A stretch of 64,000 nucleotides of DNA from Diorhabda sublineata (lineage: Eukaryota; Arthropoda; Insecta; Coleoptera; Chrysomelidae). Numbering within the stretch: the first letter of the stretch is position 1; the number at the start of each line of letters is the position of its first letter. The translations under genes were made by a program, and so were the position numbers. Of this stretch, positions 33,910-46,399 are shown in pieces. The notes beneath the pieces are model-generated. The model was given only the letters and a program-made list of their open reading frames with translations. It was not told the origin of the DNA and did no database searches. The stretch spans positions 39,880,294 to 39,944,293 of the forward strand of contig NC_079474.1 in assembly GCF_026230105.1 (NCBI RefSeq), read 5' to 3'.

Positions 33910-36065
33910 GTGAGGGGAGGTAAGTGAGACACCCCTGTATATAAGAGTAATAAAAAGTCATAGATCCTTGAAATACAGTCGAATACAAAAAAATAATTCT
34001 TAGAAATCCATTAATGATACAAAAGACAGACAAAATATAGAAATTTTTTTTTAAATGTAAATTATCTATTGATAATTTTATAGTGTAACTGTGAATGTTG
34101 GTGTAGTTGATGGAAGTGTTTGTAAGAAAACACCATGGTTTCAAACATTGCAACTTAGTTAATAAATAATTTGACTTGATATTTGCTGTTTTTTCTCATA
34201 TTAAAATTATGAAAGTCTTTGTATAATTTCATTTAATTATAGTTTTATATCAGGTTATATTTTGATAAATAATTGATGATTTCACGATTATTTGATAATA
34301 TATGCGGTTAATAGAAGTACTTTACTTTATTTATGACCTAATACCAGATATATAATATAATACATTGAACTATAAATAAACAACGCGGCGAGTCACACGT
34401 CTTTTTCATAAAGTTTCAAACAATGCTGAGGATCAGATACGCTTGTTCAGCAAAGTTGTATCATCCTGTTAATTATCGTGTTCGTTAACTTTGTTATCTT
34501 TTATACGTCGAAAATGTGCTTGGAATTAATTGAAATATCGTACAACGGTTGTGTTCAGAATTATGTCAGTGAGTATTGGAGCTTCAACTACAACTATCAG
34601 CAAAAGAAGTTGTATAAATAAAAGCTATTTGATCTTGTGCAGTTATTATATTTTTTAGTACCAAATAGATTTTTCTTATTTTAATTCGACACTAATGACT
34701 CTCATAACTTTACCTTTTATTTCTTCATGTTATATATACTAGATTGATTAATTTTGATCTCTTCAGTTGTCTGCGTTGATTTGCTGGCTTGTCCAAGAGA
34801 TGAAGCGACTCGGACATTTTATCATCTGTTACAATGAGTCAACTCGTGATAGTGGCTGTCATGAAGATTAGATAACTCGTGACGGAAGATTCTGCAGCTC
34901 GGTATTTCAATTATGACATGGAAAATAAAAATAAAATATATATTTACAGTTTATTTGAATAAAAAATATTTTACATTCTAAACATATCACATAAGACATA
35001 GAAAAACACTGAAAATATATTATATTTTATATCCATAAGAGACCGGTTGCACAAGTTCATATTCTGTTATTTTATTTGACTAACCTAACCTAACCTAACC
35101 TAGAACCTACCTTATTTTGATATACAAGGATTTAGAAATTCTAGGTTTGATTTTTTTGGATTTTTCAACTTCACAAAGTGGAGAGGGTCCTAAATTCCAG
35201 GTAATACTCTTAATGAATCCATCACGTCGTATCAACGAGTCCTTATCTCACGGATTAAAAATCGCCACGAGATGTAGTGCACCCCGCAGTTAATGGGGGT
35301 TTTAAATTCGGCCAAATTAATTATATAATCTACGGTTTCACAAAGGTCGTTTTAAATTTACTGGAAAATTCGATCAGGTACATAAAGGTAGGTTAGTATC
35401 CGAAAATGGAAAAGGGACAATGGTTTTATTTAATTCACAATAATCTATTTAGAAACATCCCTAAATTAGATTTTATATATCAGATAAACAACTGGGAATA
35501 CCTAACTATAGCGGGAGCGTGAGAATAAAATTCTTAAAAAATCGTGATCATGTTGTGAAATGTTTTCGCACTGCTGACATCATGAAGGTGAAGTAAGGTT
35601 CTGTACCTTAATTACTATTTTTGGTTTTTGAATAGCATCTGAACCAATGTACAAATATTGCATCCCAAATTTCTATAACCGAATTTATCGCGTCACAAAA
35701 GGTCATCTACTTGCTATCTGGTCAAATTTACTACTGCCCGGAGTTGGTATGTCATGCCTTCCTGTCACCCTCTTGTGTTCTTTTGTCACAGTAGATTTCT
35801 ATGATTTTCGCTATTTAAAATATAACATGGTGCATCTACTATATTTTCGAAAGTTGTAACATTTGTTTTTTACATTCCCATAGTATAACCCAGTAGATAA
35901 TATAGACTCTAAAATTTGTTTGTATAATAGTGATTTATAATTTACAGATACCTTTCTAGAAACTAAAATAGTTTTTTGTATTTATTATCTGGTTCTGTTA
36001 TTTTTCCTATACGTGTTCCACTCACTATAATTTGCAGAACATATTAATGTATTTGAAAGTTTTTT
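33910..36065. other. Intergenic with a (TAACC)4 array
   Basis: Positions 35080-35102 hold four CTAAC units of the insect telomere type. A CpG-containing stretch near 34385-34570 might be a promoter or 5' exon but carries no recognisable protein. Otherwise AT-rich. Confidence 0.35.
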
Positions 36066-36079
36066 TATGTGGTAGATGT

Positions 36080-37140
36080 GTAGATTAGGTTAGGTTAGGT
36101 TAATAGGGTGATCTCCACTTTTCAGCCGAGATCCACTCGGAGGCCTTAGGCCCATTATGATGCCCTTGATGACTTTTCAGTCAGCACCATTTCACTCCCC
36201 CTCCCTATCTCTTCCGTTGCCAGGTCCTTGCTTCCCTCCCAAGCTTTTTCAGTTTGCAATGAAGGTCCTTAACACCTAGCTCCTGTTTCTTCTGGAAATT
36301 CCAATGTTTCACTTCCCATGCATTGTAGTCGTTTCGACGCCAATGCGGTGTAGTGACACATTAGGTGTTCTATTGTCTCTTCCATATGTTCCTGAGTCTA
36401 GAGCCTATTGTGCAGTGACCGGTAATCATTGCTACGACCCTTTGAATCAAAACCTAGCAGTTCTGTTGTCTTCCTCTTCTGTAGCACCGGAGCGTAAGAT
36501 GGCACAGTCATCTCTATTACTCCATCTCTTGCCGTGCTCTCCCTCTAATGTTCTATCTATCGCGTCTCTCAGTAATTTGATCGGTGGTAGTGGCAAGCCC
36601 ACCGCTTCGTCCCCGCTTCTGGTCGTTCCCAATTTGGCTAGTTTGTCTGCTACTTGATTCCCTTCTACATAGCTGTGTCCAGGTATCCAGCAGAGTCTAA
36701 CCTTTTGGTGAAGAATCCATGACGCGGCTTCGCGATAGCTCACCATTGACATAGATCTCACTGCCGTAGACGATAGTGATCTCAGAGCCGCTTGGCTATC
36801 TGTGTAGATTGTGATGTCACGCACCTTTTCATCTCTGCATCGGATTAGTTCCGCGGGTCGTTCTATTACCCGCAGCTCGGCCTGCAGTATGTTGCAGCCA
36901 TTTCTAAGCCTCAAGGATTCCATTATTCCCAGAACTTCAGAGTATACTCCCGCTCCCGTCCGTTCGTCTTTTACGGACCCGTCCGTGAAGATCGAGTTAC
37001 TTACTGTTTCTGGGTTCTCTTCCCAGTCCTCTCTTGTTGGTATGAAGATGTTCAGGTCTATATCAAAAGTCAGTCTAGTGGTATTGTAGTCGGTGCGTGT
37101 GTTTCAATACATCTTTGTCTACTGTATCCGCCATATTCTC
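36080..37140 (-). mobile_element. LINE with RNase H and telomere-like 3' tail
   Basis: On the minus strand an RNase H domain reads SIFTDGSVKDERTGAGVYSE, ILQAELRVIERPAELI, ITIYTDSQAALRSLSS, VRLCWIPGHSYVEGNQVADK, with all four catalytic positions (Asp, Glu, Asp, Asp) present. The frame is open from about 37105 to 36450 and shifts at both edges. Further 3' it reads QKRKTTELLGF, MEETIEHLMCHYTALASKRL and LGSETLEF-like sequence. The element ends in TTAACCTAACCTAACCTAAT at 36082-36102, so its 3' tail is a telomere-like repeat. Confidence 0.85.
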
Positions 37141-37144
37141 TCAG

Positions 37145-38585
37145 TATCCTGATTTGGTATGTATATTGTTTTTATTCATTTGAATTGGAATATAGTTTGT
37201 TAGTGAAGTCTGTATTAATAGACATTCCTTGTTAATTTGTTTTTTAATTTTATTGTCAAAGTTTCAATGTTATGTTTAGATATTTGAAGTCTTTATTATT
37301 TTCAACATTATTACTATATAAAATTATAATCTTCACATGGCAGTTTCACAGCGTTTATTTTTCTAATTGTCGAATATCCTTCTTCCTGTTTTAACCGAAA
37401 CAGTATTCAACATAAGTGGGCTTCTATTAGATCGACAATTTGCTATGGAAATATTATTTGCGTTTTATATATTATTTCAGAATTCCAGACTTTGTCAAAT
37501 GCCTAGGCTATATAATTATTTTATGATAAAAACCATATATACATGTTGTCAATCATTTTAGTATAATTTAAATATACCAACCTCTTTCTAGTATCAATCC
37601 ATACGCTTAGAACCATCGTAATCAAATGTTTCACAAAGTGCGAAATTTTTTCTTAAATGTATTAGAGTAACGCTCAGATTGATTTATTATTAAATATAAT
37701 TCTATACTCATCTAAATCGCAATGAAGTGATTTATCCAGTAAATCAAAACTATTCTTTTATGCTGCTGCTTATTTTTCTGAGAGCAATTGTTTGTTTTAT
37801 ATATTGACAACCACTCTATTTTCCGAAAGTATTTGAAAACGCTATTTCTTTATAATTGGGTATTGTTTTTATTGTCTAAAATTTTCTTTTCTTCTTTCTC
37901 AAAAAACGTTATTAATAAAACTTTGAAACAATCCTCTCAACACGATGATAATACAAACAAAGAACTGTTTTAACTGCATTTAGGGTGAGGACGGCTTTCT
38001 TTATACAAAATTATAATTTAGAAAAAAGTTCTTCGAGGATGTTTTAGGGTTGAAATAACATCAATTTTAGAGATAATACGCGTTGTTTTCTTTTTTCCCA
38101 GACAATTTAATAAGTAGGATGTGAACAATTTTAGCTAGACTTGTTTTATTTTTTGCAGAAATTCTTTTCTGAAAAATTTTGTTATTTACATATATAAAGA
38201 ATGTTTTAATCAATCCTATCCATTGGATATAAATTTGACAGCACACGTTTTATGGAAGCAATTACTCAGCTTGTTGAAACCATGGCATAGATTCCAACCT
38301 TATCAATATATTTTCTATATTCGTATTATTGTGGGATCATCTCTTATTCATTATAGATAAGACCCACTGTTGAAATTTTCTCCGAGAATGGTCCTACTAT
38401 ATGATCACCTGGAAATCCACTTCAGTCGTTCAATTCTGTAGGTGTTAGTCTATGAAGCTTCCACATCAAGTATAGTTATTTTCTACCCTGTATTTACAAG
38501 GGAATTTATTCACTATAACATGAATGATCACAGATATTTAAGTATTATATCAAAGTTATATTACTATTGGTACTTGAATTGGTTA
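37145..38585. other. Intergenic, nothing recognised
   Basis: AT-rich DNA without a supported gene. Confidence 0.3.
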
Positions 38586-38589
38586 AAAT

Positions 38590-39060
38590 TTAACGAGCTC
38601 AAAGATAACGTTGTTTATGAATTGTATTAGTACTTATTGGATTGTAGGTAGGAACGTGGACATTTACAATGTCGCTTAAAGTCGAACTAGTTGTTTCAGT
38701 TAAAATTATTACTGCGGAATCCATTTTGTTTTTTATTAAGTCGTCCACATAACCCTTGCTGGATTTCCACTCACCGTGCTTCTTTGGTTGAATTATATCC
38801 CCACAGACTAATAGAGACGCTGAAGAAAGTCGAAATTTTTGAAAAGGTATTGACACCTACAACTTGGGTTTTGCATTTTCCATTTCTATACTGCATAAAG
38901 AAATTATTTGTTTTAACATTTGTGGGTCGTTAGTTTTTATATTTTTTATAAATGCTTACCAAGCTTAATCTATTGTCAGATATTTTACCAATAACAGTAA
39001 ATCCACGTTTAATATGAATTTTTGTATCAGGTACTTTATGTGTTCTTTATTGTGATATAT
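38590..39060 (-). mobile_element. Crypton-like element B3 (tyrosine recombinase relic)
   Basis: Minus-strand sequence aligns with B2 from PDTKIHIKRGFTVIG through CKTQVVGVNTFS, then continues FRLSSASLLV, GDIIQPKKHGEWKSSKGYVD and NKMDSAVIILTETTSSTL. It therefore covers the segment missing from B2, including the region of the His-x-x-Arg box, which has decayed to QKFR, and the active-site Tyr of GYVDD. Both ends are truncated and frames shift. Confidence 0.78.
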
Positions 39061-39064
39061 TTCG

Positions 39065-41180
39065 AAGCAAGAAACAGCCCACACCCAACATTATAACGAC
39101 TCTCTTTTCTTCTCCATTTTATTTTTTTTATTTTCTATTAATTTTAGCACAACATACCTTATGCGAGCTTCTTTTTTGGTGTTGATGAAACAACAGTAGA
39201 AAAATGTTAGTAGTAGTATTCCAGAAGGTTTTGATGCACCCCATTTTTTATCTTTGCATGACAAAGACAATTGTTTCTACTATTTCGAAATTGTTGTTTA
39301 TGTTTAACAAATAGAAGAAAATTTTGTTCAATGTTTTTGCTTTCTAAATTTAGCTATACTGTGCAACTGAATTTTCGAAATACTCCCCATCTTGTTAGAC
39401 TCGACTATTTTTCCCACAGTAGGTCAAAGTCGGAATTACACACTTATGCACAATAATTGCTTTTTTTTGCTTTCAAAATTGAATTTACTCTTAACTATGC
39501 TGTTATATATACTTCATTACTCATTTCTGAGATATTTTCGTATCATAATAAGTTATGAAGCCTATTTTAGTAGAAATACTTAAAAATGTAATCAACAGTA
39601 AGAGTATAAACAATAATAGTATCGAATAATTTGTTTACTTCTAATTGCTTTCAATTTGAATAGATAACAAAAATAAAATTCCATTTGTATTTACAACTTA
39701 ATGTCTCTACAACTTCGTTAGTATCCTTCGTATTCTACTTTTGATTTTTGTCCAATTATAGCACATTTTATTTGTGGGACCATTTGGTTTTGTTGTAAAC
39801 AAAATGATCCCTACCCAAACCATATCTAGATATAATAAAAAATACAAGTAATTACAAATTTAGGAATTTTTCAGAGTACAGAGACTGCAATTGATAGGCT
39901 GGTTGAATGAACAAAGAATGCCGAGAAAATGACTTTAATCCAATTTTGAAGGGTGTGGGCTGATTTAAAGACCTTAAAAAAGGTGGTAGCAAAAAGTCGA
40001 ATCGTATGAAAATATGGAATTGGAACAGGGTAGATCTAGATAGGAACAGCTCGGGAAGAAAACTTATAAAGATCAAGGCCCATAGCGGGCTGTAGCATCA
40101 TAGAAACATAAAGAAGTAGAAGTTAACCTTATGAGGTTAACTATCCTTTCCAAATTTGATATAACCATTTCTAGTATCCATTTGGAACCGGTTAAAGATT
40201 AAAGAGAGTTCGAGTCGGATAATATACCATTTAGCAAAATCCGTTTTTTGGGAATTTATTATTCCTTGGAATGAGTGTATTAATTTCCACAGCAACATAA
40301 TGATTTGATTAATACAAATTTTTAGTTTTATCAACCTTTTACCGATAATTGTATTGAGAATTGTCATCACATTATTGGTACCGTAGAAATAATCATATTC
40401 TCGTTGAATTATTGAATAAATTTCGTGTATTTGGAATAATAATGTAATCATCTATATTATGTCAAAAACATTCAAAGCAAAGCATTACTCGTTTTATCAA
40501 GTTGTATTCATTATTTTTGATTACGGCATTGGTCAATTTAATTCCTTTACCATTCTCGTTTTCCAGACCCCAGGTACATTCAAAAATCTTTTGGGATACA
40601 TTGTGATTTCCCTGTGGCCTCTTCTGTTCCTATTTCGTTAGGTAGCAGGTATTAAATTTCACAAACACTGTACAAAATTGATTGTTTTTGTGCAACATTG
40701 TTACAGTTTGGCTGATTTATGTTTACTATTTATTAAAAAGCATTTTTATAACGGTATTAAAATACCAGTTTTGAAATATTGGAAAATATTGTATTAGCTT
40801 GTCAAATTTCAATGTATTTTCAAATATATTTGAATAAAATACAGTACAAATGCAGAAATAAGTATAAAACTGCATTGTAACAAGCTTTTTTCTAAAAATG
40901 AAGAAGGCTATTATAATTTTTAAACTAAAATTCAGCTACCACCTACTGAGATAATAATTTCATTCTTAATTTGTAGCGTCATTCTTTGTGTAAAACAAGA
41001 ATTTAACATTACAGTTAGAATCTTGGAATAAGCAAGCAAAGTAACTCTAGTAACTAAGAGTTATTCAAGCAACAAGCATATGCTTATTGCACGTTGAGTG
41101 AAACACTCTGTGAATGAGCTCCATACAATATTTTTCATTTAAAAACAGAATAAATTTCTACTACTGAAGCACTGTCCTAT
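39065..41180. other. Intergenic, nothing recognised
   Basis: AT-rich DNA. Several 60-104 codon frames occur but have low-complexity composition and no family features. Confidence 0.3.
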
Positions 41181-41189
41181 GTACAGTTC

Positions 41190-41400
41190 AGGATGATTCA
41201 AATTAATAGTTATTCATGATACATAATGATCAAATTTAATCTTTCTTCTATCTCATCTCTGATGAATAAGCTTCGTTTGTTGTCACTTTGTGCCTTGTCT
41301 TCGACATGCCCCAGCAATATCAAATATAGCATTGACTATAACAAGTAGGTGTAATAATCTAAGAATCAGTGTTCCGCAGACTTACAGTATAATACCAAAC
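41190..41400 (-). mobile_element. Crypton-like fragment C2
   Basis: On the minus strand NAIFDIAGACRRQ and a following KRSF-like stretch correspond to the VAAIFGLAGAWRRVELQ exon of C1, at nucleotide level as well. Only this exon-sized piece remains. Confidence 0.55.
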
Positions 41401-41708
41401 TTATTATTAATGGCAGGTATACTGTTTCACCTGCTGTTGGTAAAATGAGGGTTCACTAAAAAAATTATATTTCTAGTCGAATTTCGCTATTTAAAAACTT
41501 CGAAAACTTAATTTTTTCAAAAGACAACCCCCATTTTTCTCTTTACCATTGGATTCTACGCTTTAAATTAAGGGGACTTCGTTAGTAAATTCATATATCT
41601 CAATTTTTTTTTGTAGAAAAATTGCCTTATTACAATTGAACAACGCAAAAAAATACTTTATTCAACTTTACAACAACAAAGGAATCATTACAGAGGAAGT
41701 CCAGAACT

Positions 41709-42448
41709 GGTAATTTTATAGATCGCGGTAGTCTCGTTTTTAGGATTTTAGAATTTTTTTTAAATCTTCGTTTTTACGGTGGGTTTGAATCAAAAATTAT
41801 GGAAATGAGAGAAATGAATAGTTATATTAGTTCCATGGCTTTAAATGTCCATGAAAATGCACTCATTCACGTATAATTGTTGATAACTTTTTTCCAAATA
41901 ATGAAATGAAGTTTTTATATTTTTTTTCATAATCTACATAAGAAAACGAAAAAAAATTATAGAAAAATGTTGATTTATCATGTTTTTACAATTGAAAATA
42001 ATAAAAATGTCTCTTAAAATTGACCTTTTCTCACATATGATAGTATGTAGCTTTTTTATTAAGTAATTATCAAAGTTATATGAACAAAAACATTCTTAAA
42101 ATTACTTATTGTAATCAAGTGTATAATATTAAAAGTTAACTTTGAAAAATTGAAAATTTTCACAATTCGAAAAATGGTATCTTACACTAAGGTTGACTGT
42201 TAGAGATAAAAAATGAATAAATAAACATTTTCCAATTTTTTTTCCAAAATGTTTGGTTTTTGACTAGATTAACAAAAAAAATATATGAATTGCGTTTGAT
42301 GCTTTATAAAAAAGTTGAACGATTATATATTTTTTTATTAATCCGTCATAAAAACGAAGATTTTAAAAAAAAATTCATGGAAATCGGATAATTTTTCGAT
42401 TCTCTATAACCAAAAAACGAGGGGATCGCAAATGTATAAAATTACCGC
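41709..42448. repeat. MITE-like element with long imperfect TIRs
   Basis: The left end GGTAATTTTATA...CTCGTTTTT...AAATCTTCGTTTTTACGG (41709-41783) is mirrored at 42347-42448. The 740-bp unit is AT-rich and non-coding. Confidence 0.6.
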
Positions 42449-42540
42449 AACTTTAATTGTCAATGTCAAATTGGACGTATTAACATCATTGCTGCCGTAT
42501 CTCAAAACTTTATAGCAACCCTCGTATGTACACATATTAT
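42449..42540 (+). mobile_element. Possible mariner terminal fragment
   Basis: ATCTCAAAACTTTATAGCAA followed by CCCTCGTA closely resembles ATCTCAAAATTTAAGTAGCA and CCCTCGTA at the end of the mariner relic near 1750. No transposase is attached. Confidence 0.4.
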
Positions 42541-43870
42541 ACTAAAAACTCTCCAGTTTTTTCACGGTTAATCAGATCAAACGGTGTGACAAATTTTCAC
42601 TGAGATTTAACTAAATTATATACCACCTAATACAGCTCAGATTTATTTGTCAATTGAATTCTCCATCTCGCTATAGATTTTCGGAGGTACCATGCAACTT
42701 ACTTTTTCGTTACGATTTTTTCTACTCATTCCACGACAGTTTACACGAGTGTAGGGGCAAATATCAACAATTATTTATCGGATAATAATTTCAATAGATT
42801 TGAATTAAACCGTTTGACTCCGTTTATGAGAAGTTATTCCATTGTTCATCTTAGATTTTTTTTATCAACAGCTCTAAAGCCATTTGATTGTTCTGATAAA
42901 CCGAGGTTTCATTCCAAAAAACTTAATGATAAAAGTTTGATTCGATGCGACTTTTTAAGGTTATTCTTTTATTTCAAGAGTGTTAGACAGTCGGAAACGA
43001 CGTAATTAACTAAAATGGAGTTTAATTCGAAAGTCTCGTCTGCTTTCTGTTTAAACGCAGTAATAAACATGAATAGCCCGAATAATTTTGTGCGTGAACT
43101 CTTTTTTGTTCTTTCACTCAATAGTTAAAATACCATTCCAGTGAATAAACTAAAGAGTCGATACAGTTCAAGATCTGAACGTGACAAAGGTGTGATTTTC
43201 GTCACATAATTAGTGCAATAACCCTTTAATACCGTTACGGTATTTTCTAAAAAAGACACTGCAAAGGTCAGTGCAAGAATAAGGTAGTAATTACATTTTG
43301 ATGTTAAAGATTTTAAATTTAAACTATTTCAGGTGCGACTAGTGTCAAAAAAAATTTATGATAATAAAAAGTTTTCTATTACTTATCCAAAAGAAAATTC
43401 TTGATATTCCAGAGAATACCTTAGCTTAGTGAACAATCAGTCAAAATACATAAGTTATTGGAGGTGTTAAATCTATTTCAGTTTGTCAGGGTATTTTTGA
43501 AAATTAAAAGTTCTCGAATTTTCTTATAATGAAAGTAACGTGATAAAATATAGAAATGAACTTGGTAAAGACGTGAAGAAATGTTTACTCCTATTCTTAT
43601 CATCCATTAATTCAGCTCGGAAGTCGATAAAATCAAAGGAAATTTGACGGAGATGATCGACGGAAGCATTCCAAAAATTTTGCCAATTTTTACCACGAGC
43701 CGCACTGGTATTTGAATTTATTATTATAATAATTATATAACATTTTAAAAAATCTCGAAGAATTAAAACATTGTATCCACGTTCGTAGCAGCTCGTTGAT
43801 ATAACTATAGCTCGCTCTACAGCTCCAAAAAATATCTAAAATAGCTTTTACTTAACATGTCATTCCTTCT
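42541..43870. other. Intergenic, nothing recognised
   Basis: AT-rich DNA with no coding signature. Confidence 0.3.
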
Positions 43871-43874
43871 ACAA

Positions 43875-44420
43875 GTTTTCGTCCAAGTCATTACCTGTGT
43901 TGTCTTGTAATGGCATTATGTATCTAGGAGAACCGGAGTTATTTCTTCTTCCTCACAGAATTTGCATTCATCATTAGTTGCTCTCTAAGGTGGTAGTATA
44001 AGAGAGCCAGAGGAAGGGTGTAGCATAATTTCACTTAGATCTAGATATTTCCTACACCTTTCTATACTAAAACTTTTAGAATAGATGGAAGAATCTGAGA
44101 AGAATCTACCAGATTCTTTTTTATACTATCTCTTCTCGTAAAACTTTCTTTTGACTGAATTTTTGTATAGGGAGATTGAGGGCGAGTGAAAGGCATTTGC
44201 GCTATATTTCTAGAAATAGTTTTAATCTTCTCGTTTTCCTTTAATCAAGAATGATAAGCCTAAACCATGTAGACCTTATTGCTCTTGTCTAGTCCATTGG
44301 TATTCTCAGATCAATTTTGAATCGATGGCCTGGGAGCATAATGCTTTGATAGCAGCTTGTGTTTCAGAATGTGTAGCATTTTTCTTTCATAGTATCCTAG
44401 CTCCGAGAACAATTTTGTCC
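43875..44420 (-). mobile_element. LINE RNase H and C-terminal relic
   Basis: Minus-strand frames read THSETQAAIKALCSQAIDSK, a degraded TDSQAA box, then FTRPQSPYTKI, and near the 3' end CKFCEEEEITPVLLDT, the cysteine-containing tail after RNase H in I/R1-like elements. Stops are frequent. Confidence 0.6.
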
Positions 44421-44424
44421 CAGC

Positions 44425-45595
44425 TCAAAATTCTTGTTTTTTCTGGTTCGCAGGTAAAGGTTCTTTACTATTATTATTCTTTATCATATTGACATTATTA
44501 TTTCCGGCTTTATACTATCACCAGTCTTGTGGTTTTCTTTAAAACGATTTTATTTGTTTCTTTCAAAATTCTCCTTTTCTGTTAATAAGTAAGTTTTTGA
44601 ATATTTGAAATCACTTGTAGAGAAAATTGAGCGGTCGAGGATTTAAGAACTAATACATTGAGTTAGAAACTTATTGAAAACATTAGAATCTTCGTTCATA
44701 ATTTATCCAGTAGTTACTCATTTCATTAATGTATACCAAAATAAAAAGAAGTTTACGATCAAACTCGTGAAACAAATTTTCCAAATAAGAAAAAACTACT
44801 TCAATGTACGATTCAATAAAATAGGTTTCGCACGTAAAGTTTAATCTTTGCAGATACTTAAAAATACATGAGTTTGTACCAAGTGGTTTTTCCTTTATAT
44901 GTTTCTTAGATGAAATTGCAACTTAAAACTACCTATTAAAAGTAGCTTTTTAAGCAATTAAGTATTGCTGCTTCAGTAAAGTTGAATGACAATTTATAAT
45001 GGAGTGAATATACCTACCTAGGCAGAAAAAAATCACACAAAGTATTAAAATTTGCAGTTTTACCATTACATTGATCAAATCACATCTATAAAAATGGATT
45101 TTTATTTCGTCAATTAATAAATTCTTCCGCCTCTCACATCGCTAAAAAAATTATTCTTGCTTATGCATTAATAGAATAATTTAGGTCATGGTAAAGACAT
45201 TATACTTGTTCAAGGAATGTATAAACTGAAATATTAGGTAAAGAGTATGCAATTGCATATAACTTAAATGCGCATTCTATATAAAATAAAACTTTTGGAA
45301 AAAAACTTGAAGGAGGTTCATTAGAAACTAAATGATGATTTGTCAGCAAAATAACTAAAAACAATCAGTATGTTTGACAATCAGAAAAGTTTCATTGTAT
45401 GTTATTACTGTTTATTGTAATTTTTTTCGTAGTATAAAGGAACTTAATTAAATTTAGTGACAAAAAAAGTATTTAAGGGAAATTTATTCTGAACATATGA
45501 TAAATATCCAGTGACAAATCTAAAAGACATAAAATCAAACCTCAAAAGTATGTATTTGCGCAAAAAACCATTCATTTTGACGTGAAAATTATAGA
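44425..45595. other. Intergenic, nothing recognised
   Basis: AT-rich DNA with no supported feature. Confidence 0.3.
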
Positions 45596-45599
45596 GCTT

Positions 45600-46240
45600 C
45601 TCAATTGATTATTGTGGTTAAAGTTATAATTAACGGGGTCGACGGTGCGATCGATCAAGTAGTCAAGTCCCCACATCTACTCTTCTTTAATGATATGCTG
45701 GACTGCTTTTCGCCAGTTCTCTGGTGACACCTCCTTAATGGCTGGATCAAACGGAAGCTTAACGTCTTTCTTCCACGGCGTATTTGTGTTATATTACCTA
45801 TAGCTAAAAGTTCTTTTTTTATCATATTATCTTCAAATTCAATACTTTTGGTGGTTAACCAGTCAATAATTTCTTGTTTTCTCCAAAATGAAGTTTGACT
45901 CTTCTCTATGCGTCGAGAATGATAACTTGCGTTATCCATAACTACTATTGAATCAGCCAGTAGATATTTTATCATTTCACCAAAATAGTCTTCAAAGTAT
46001 ACGAATCCATGTCCTCGTGGAAATCTCCCGTATGGTACTACTGAAAGGTTAGCAAACCTTCTTTTAAAAATCCCTCTTCGCTTCCAACAGGTTGACAGGC
46101 CTTCCATGAAAGCTTGGCGAGTACTGGTTATATTTTTGTTTTGCCACATTTTTGGTACTCTATAACCTTCATTAATCCATGTTTCATCAAGATGAAAGAT
46201 TTTTCTTCTACTCTGTTCTGTACTGCTTTATATTTCTTAA
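45600..46240 (-). mobile_element. Tc1-like DDE transposase relic
   Basis: On the minus strand the protein reads IFHLDETWINEGYRVPKMWQ (first catalytic Asp in LDETW), RQAFMEGLSTCWKR, then MIKYLLADSIVVMDNASYHS (second Asp in MDNASYHS), KQEIIDWLTTKSIEFEDNM, KKELLAI. After a frameshift it continues LPFDPAIKEVSPENWRKAV and DYLIDRTVDPV. The NPIE block with the third acidic residue is deleted between about 45760 and 45800. This matches a widespread, poorly named arthropod group of Tc1-like transposases. Confidence 0.85.
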
Positions 46241-46399
46241 GTATTTTCTTCGTCAGCAAACAATTTCTTCATACTTAAATATGAGTTCTACTCTAAAGAC
46301 GTATAATTCAGAAACGTATTATTTTCACGTCATCTACGCACTCCCGAACTTTTTGCAATAATTCCTTGCAACTCCTTGTACGCTTTTTAGAAATATGCA

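Noticed and set aside
36304..36657. 117-codon + strand frame
   Set aside because: It is antisense to the RNase H-bearing LINE reading frame, which is clearly the real coding strand.
42814..43005. 63-codon + strand frame in AT-rich DNA
   Set aside because: Composition follows base bias and no family or splice context supports it.
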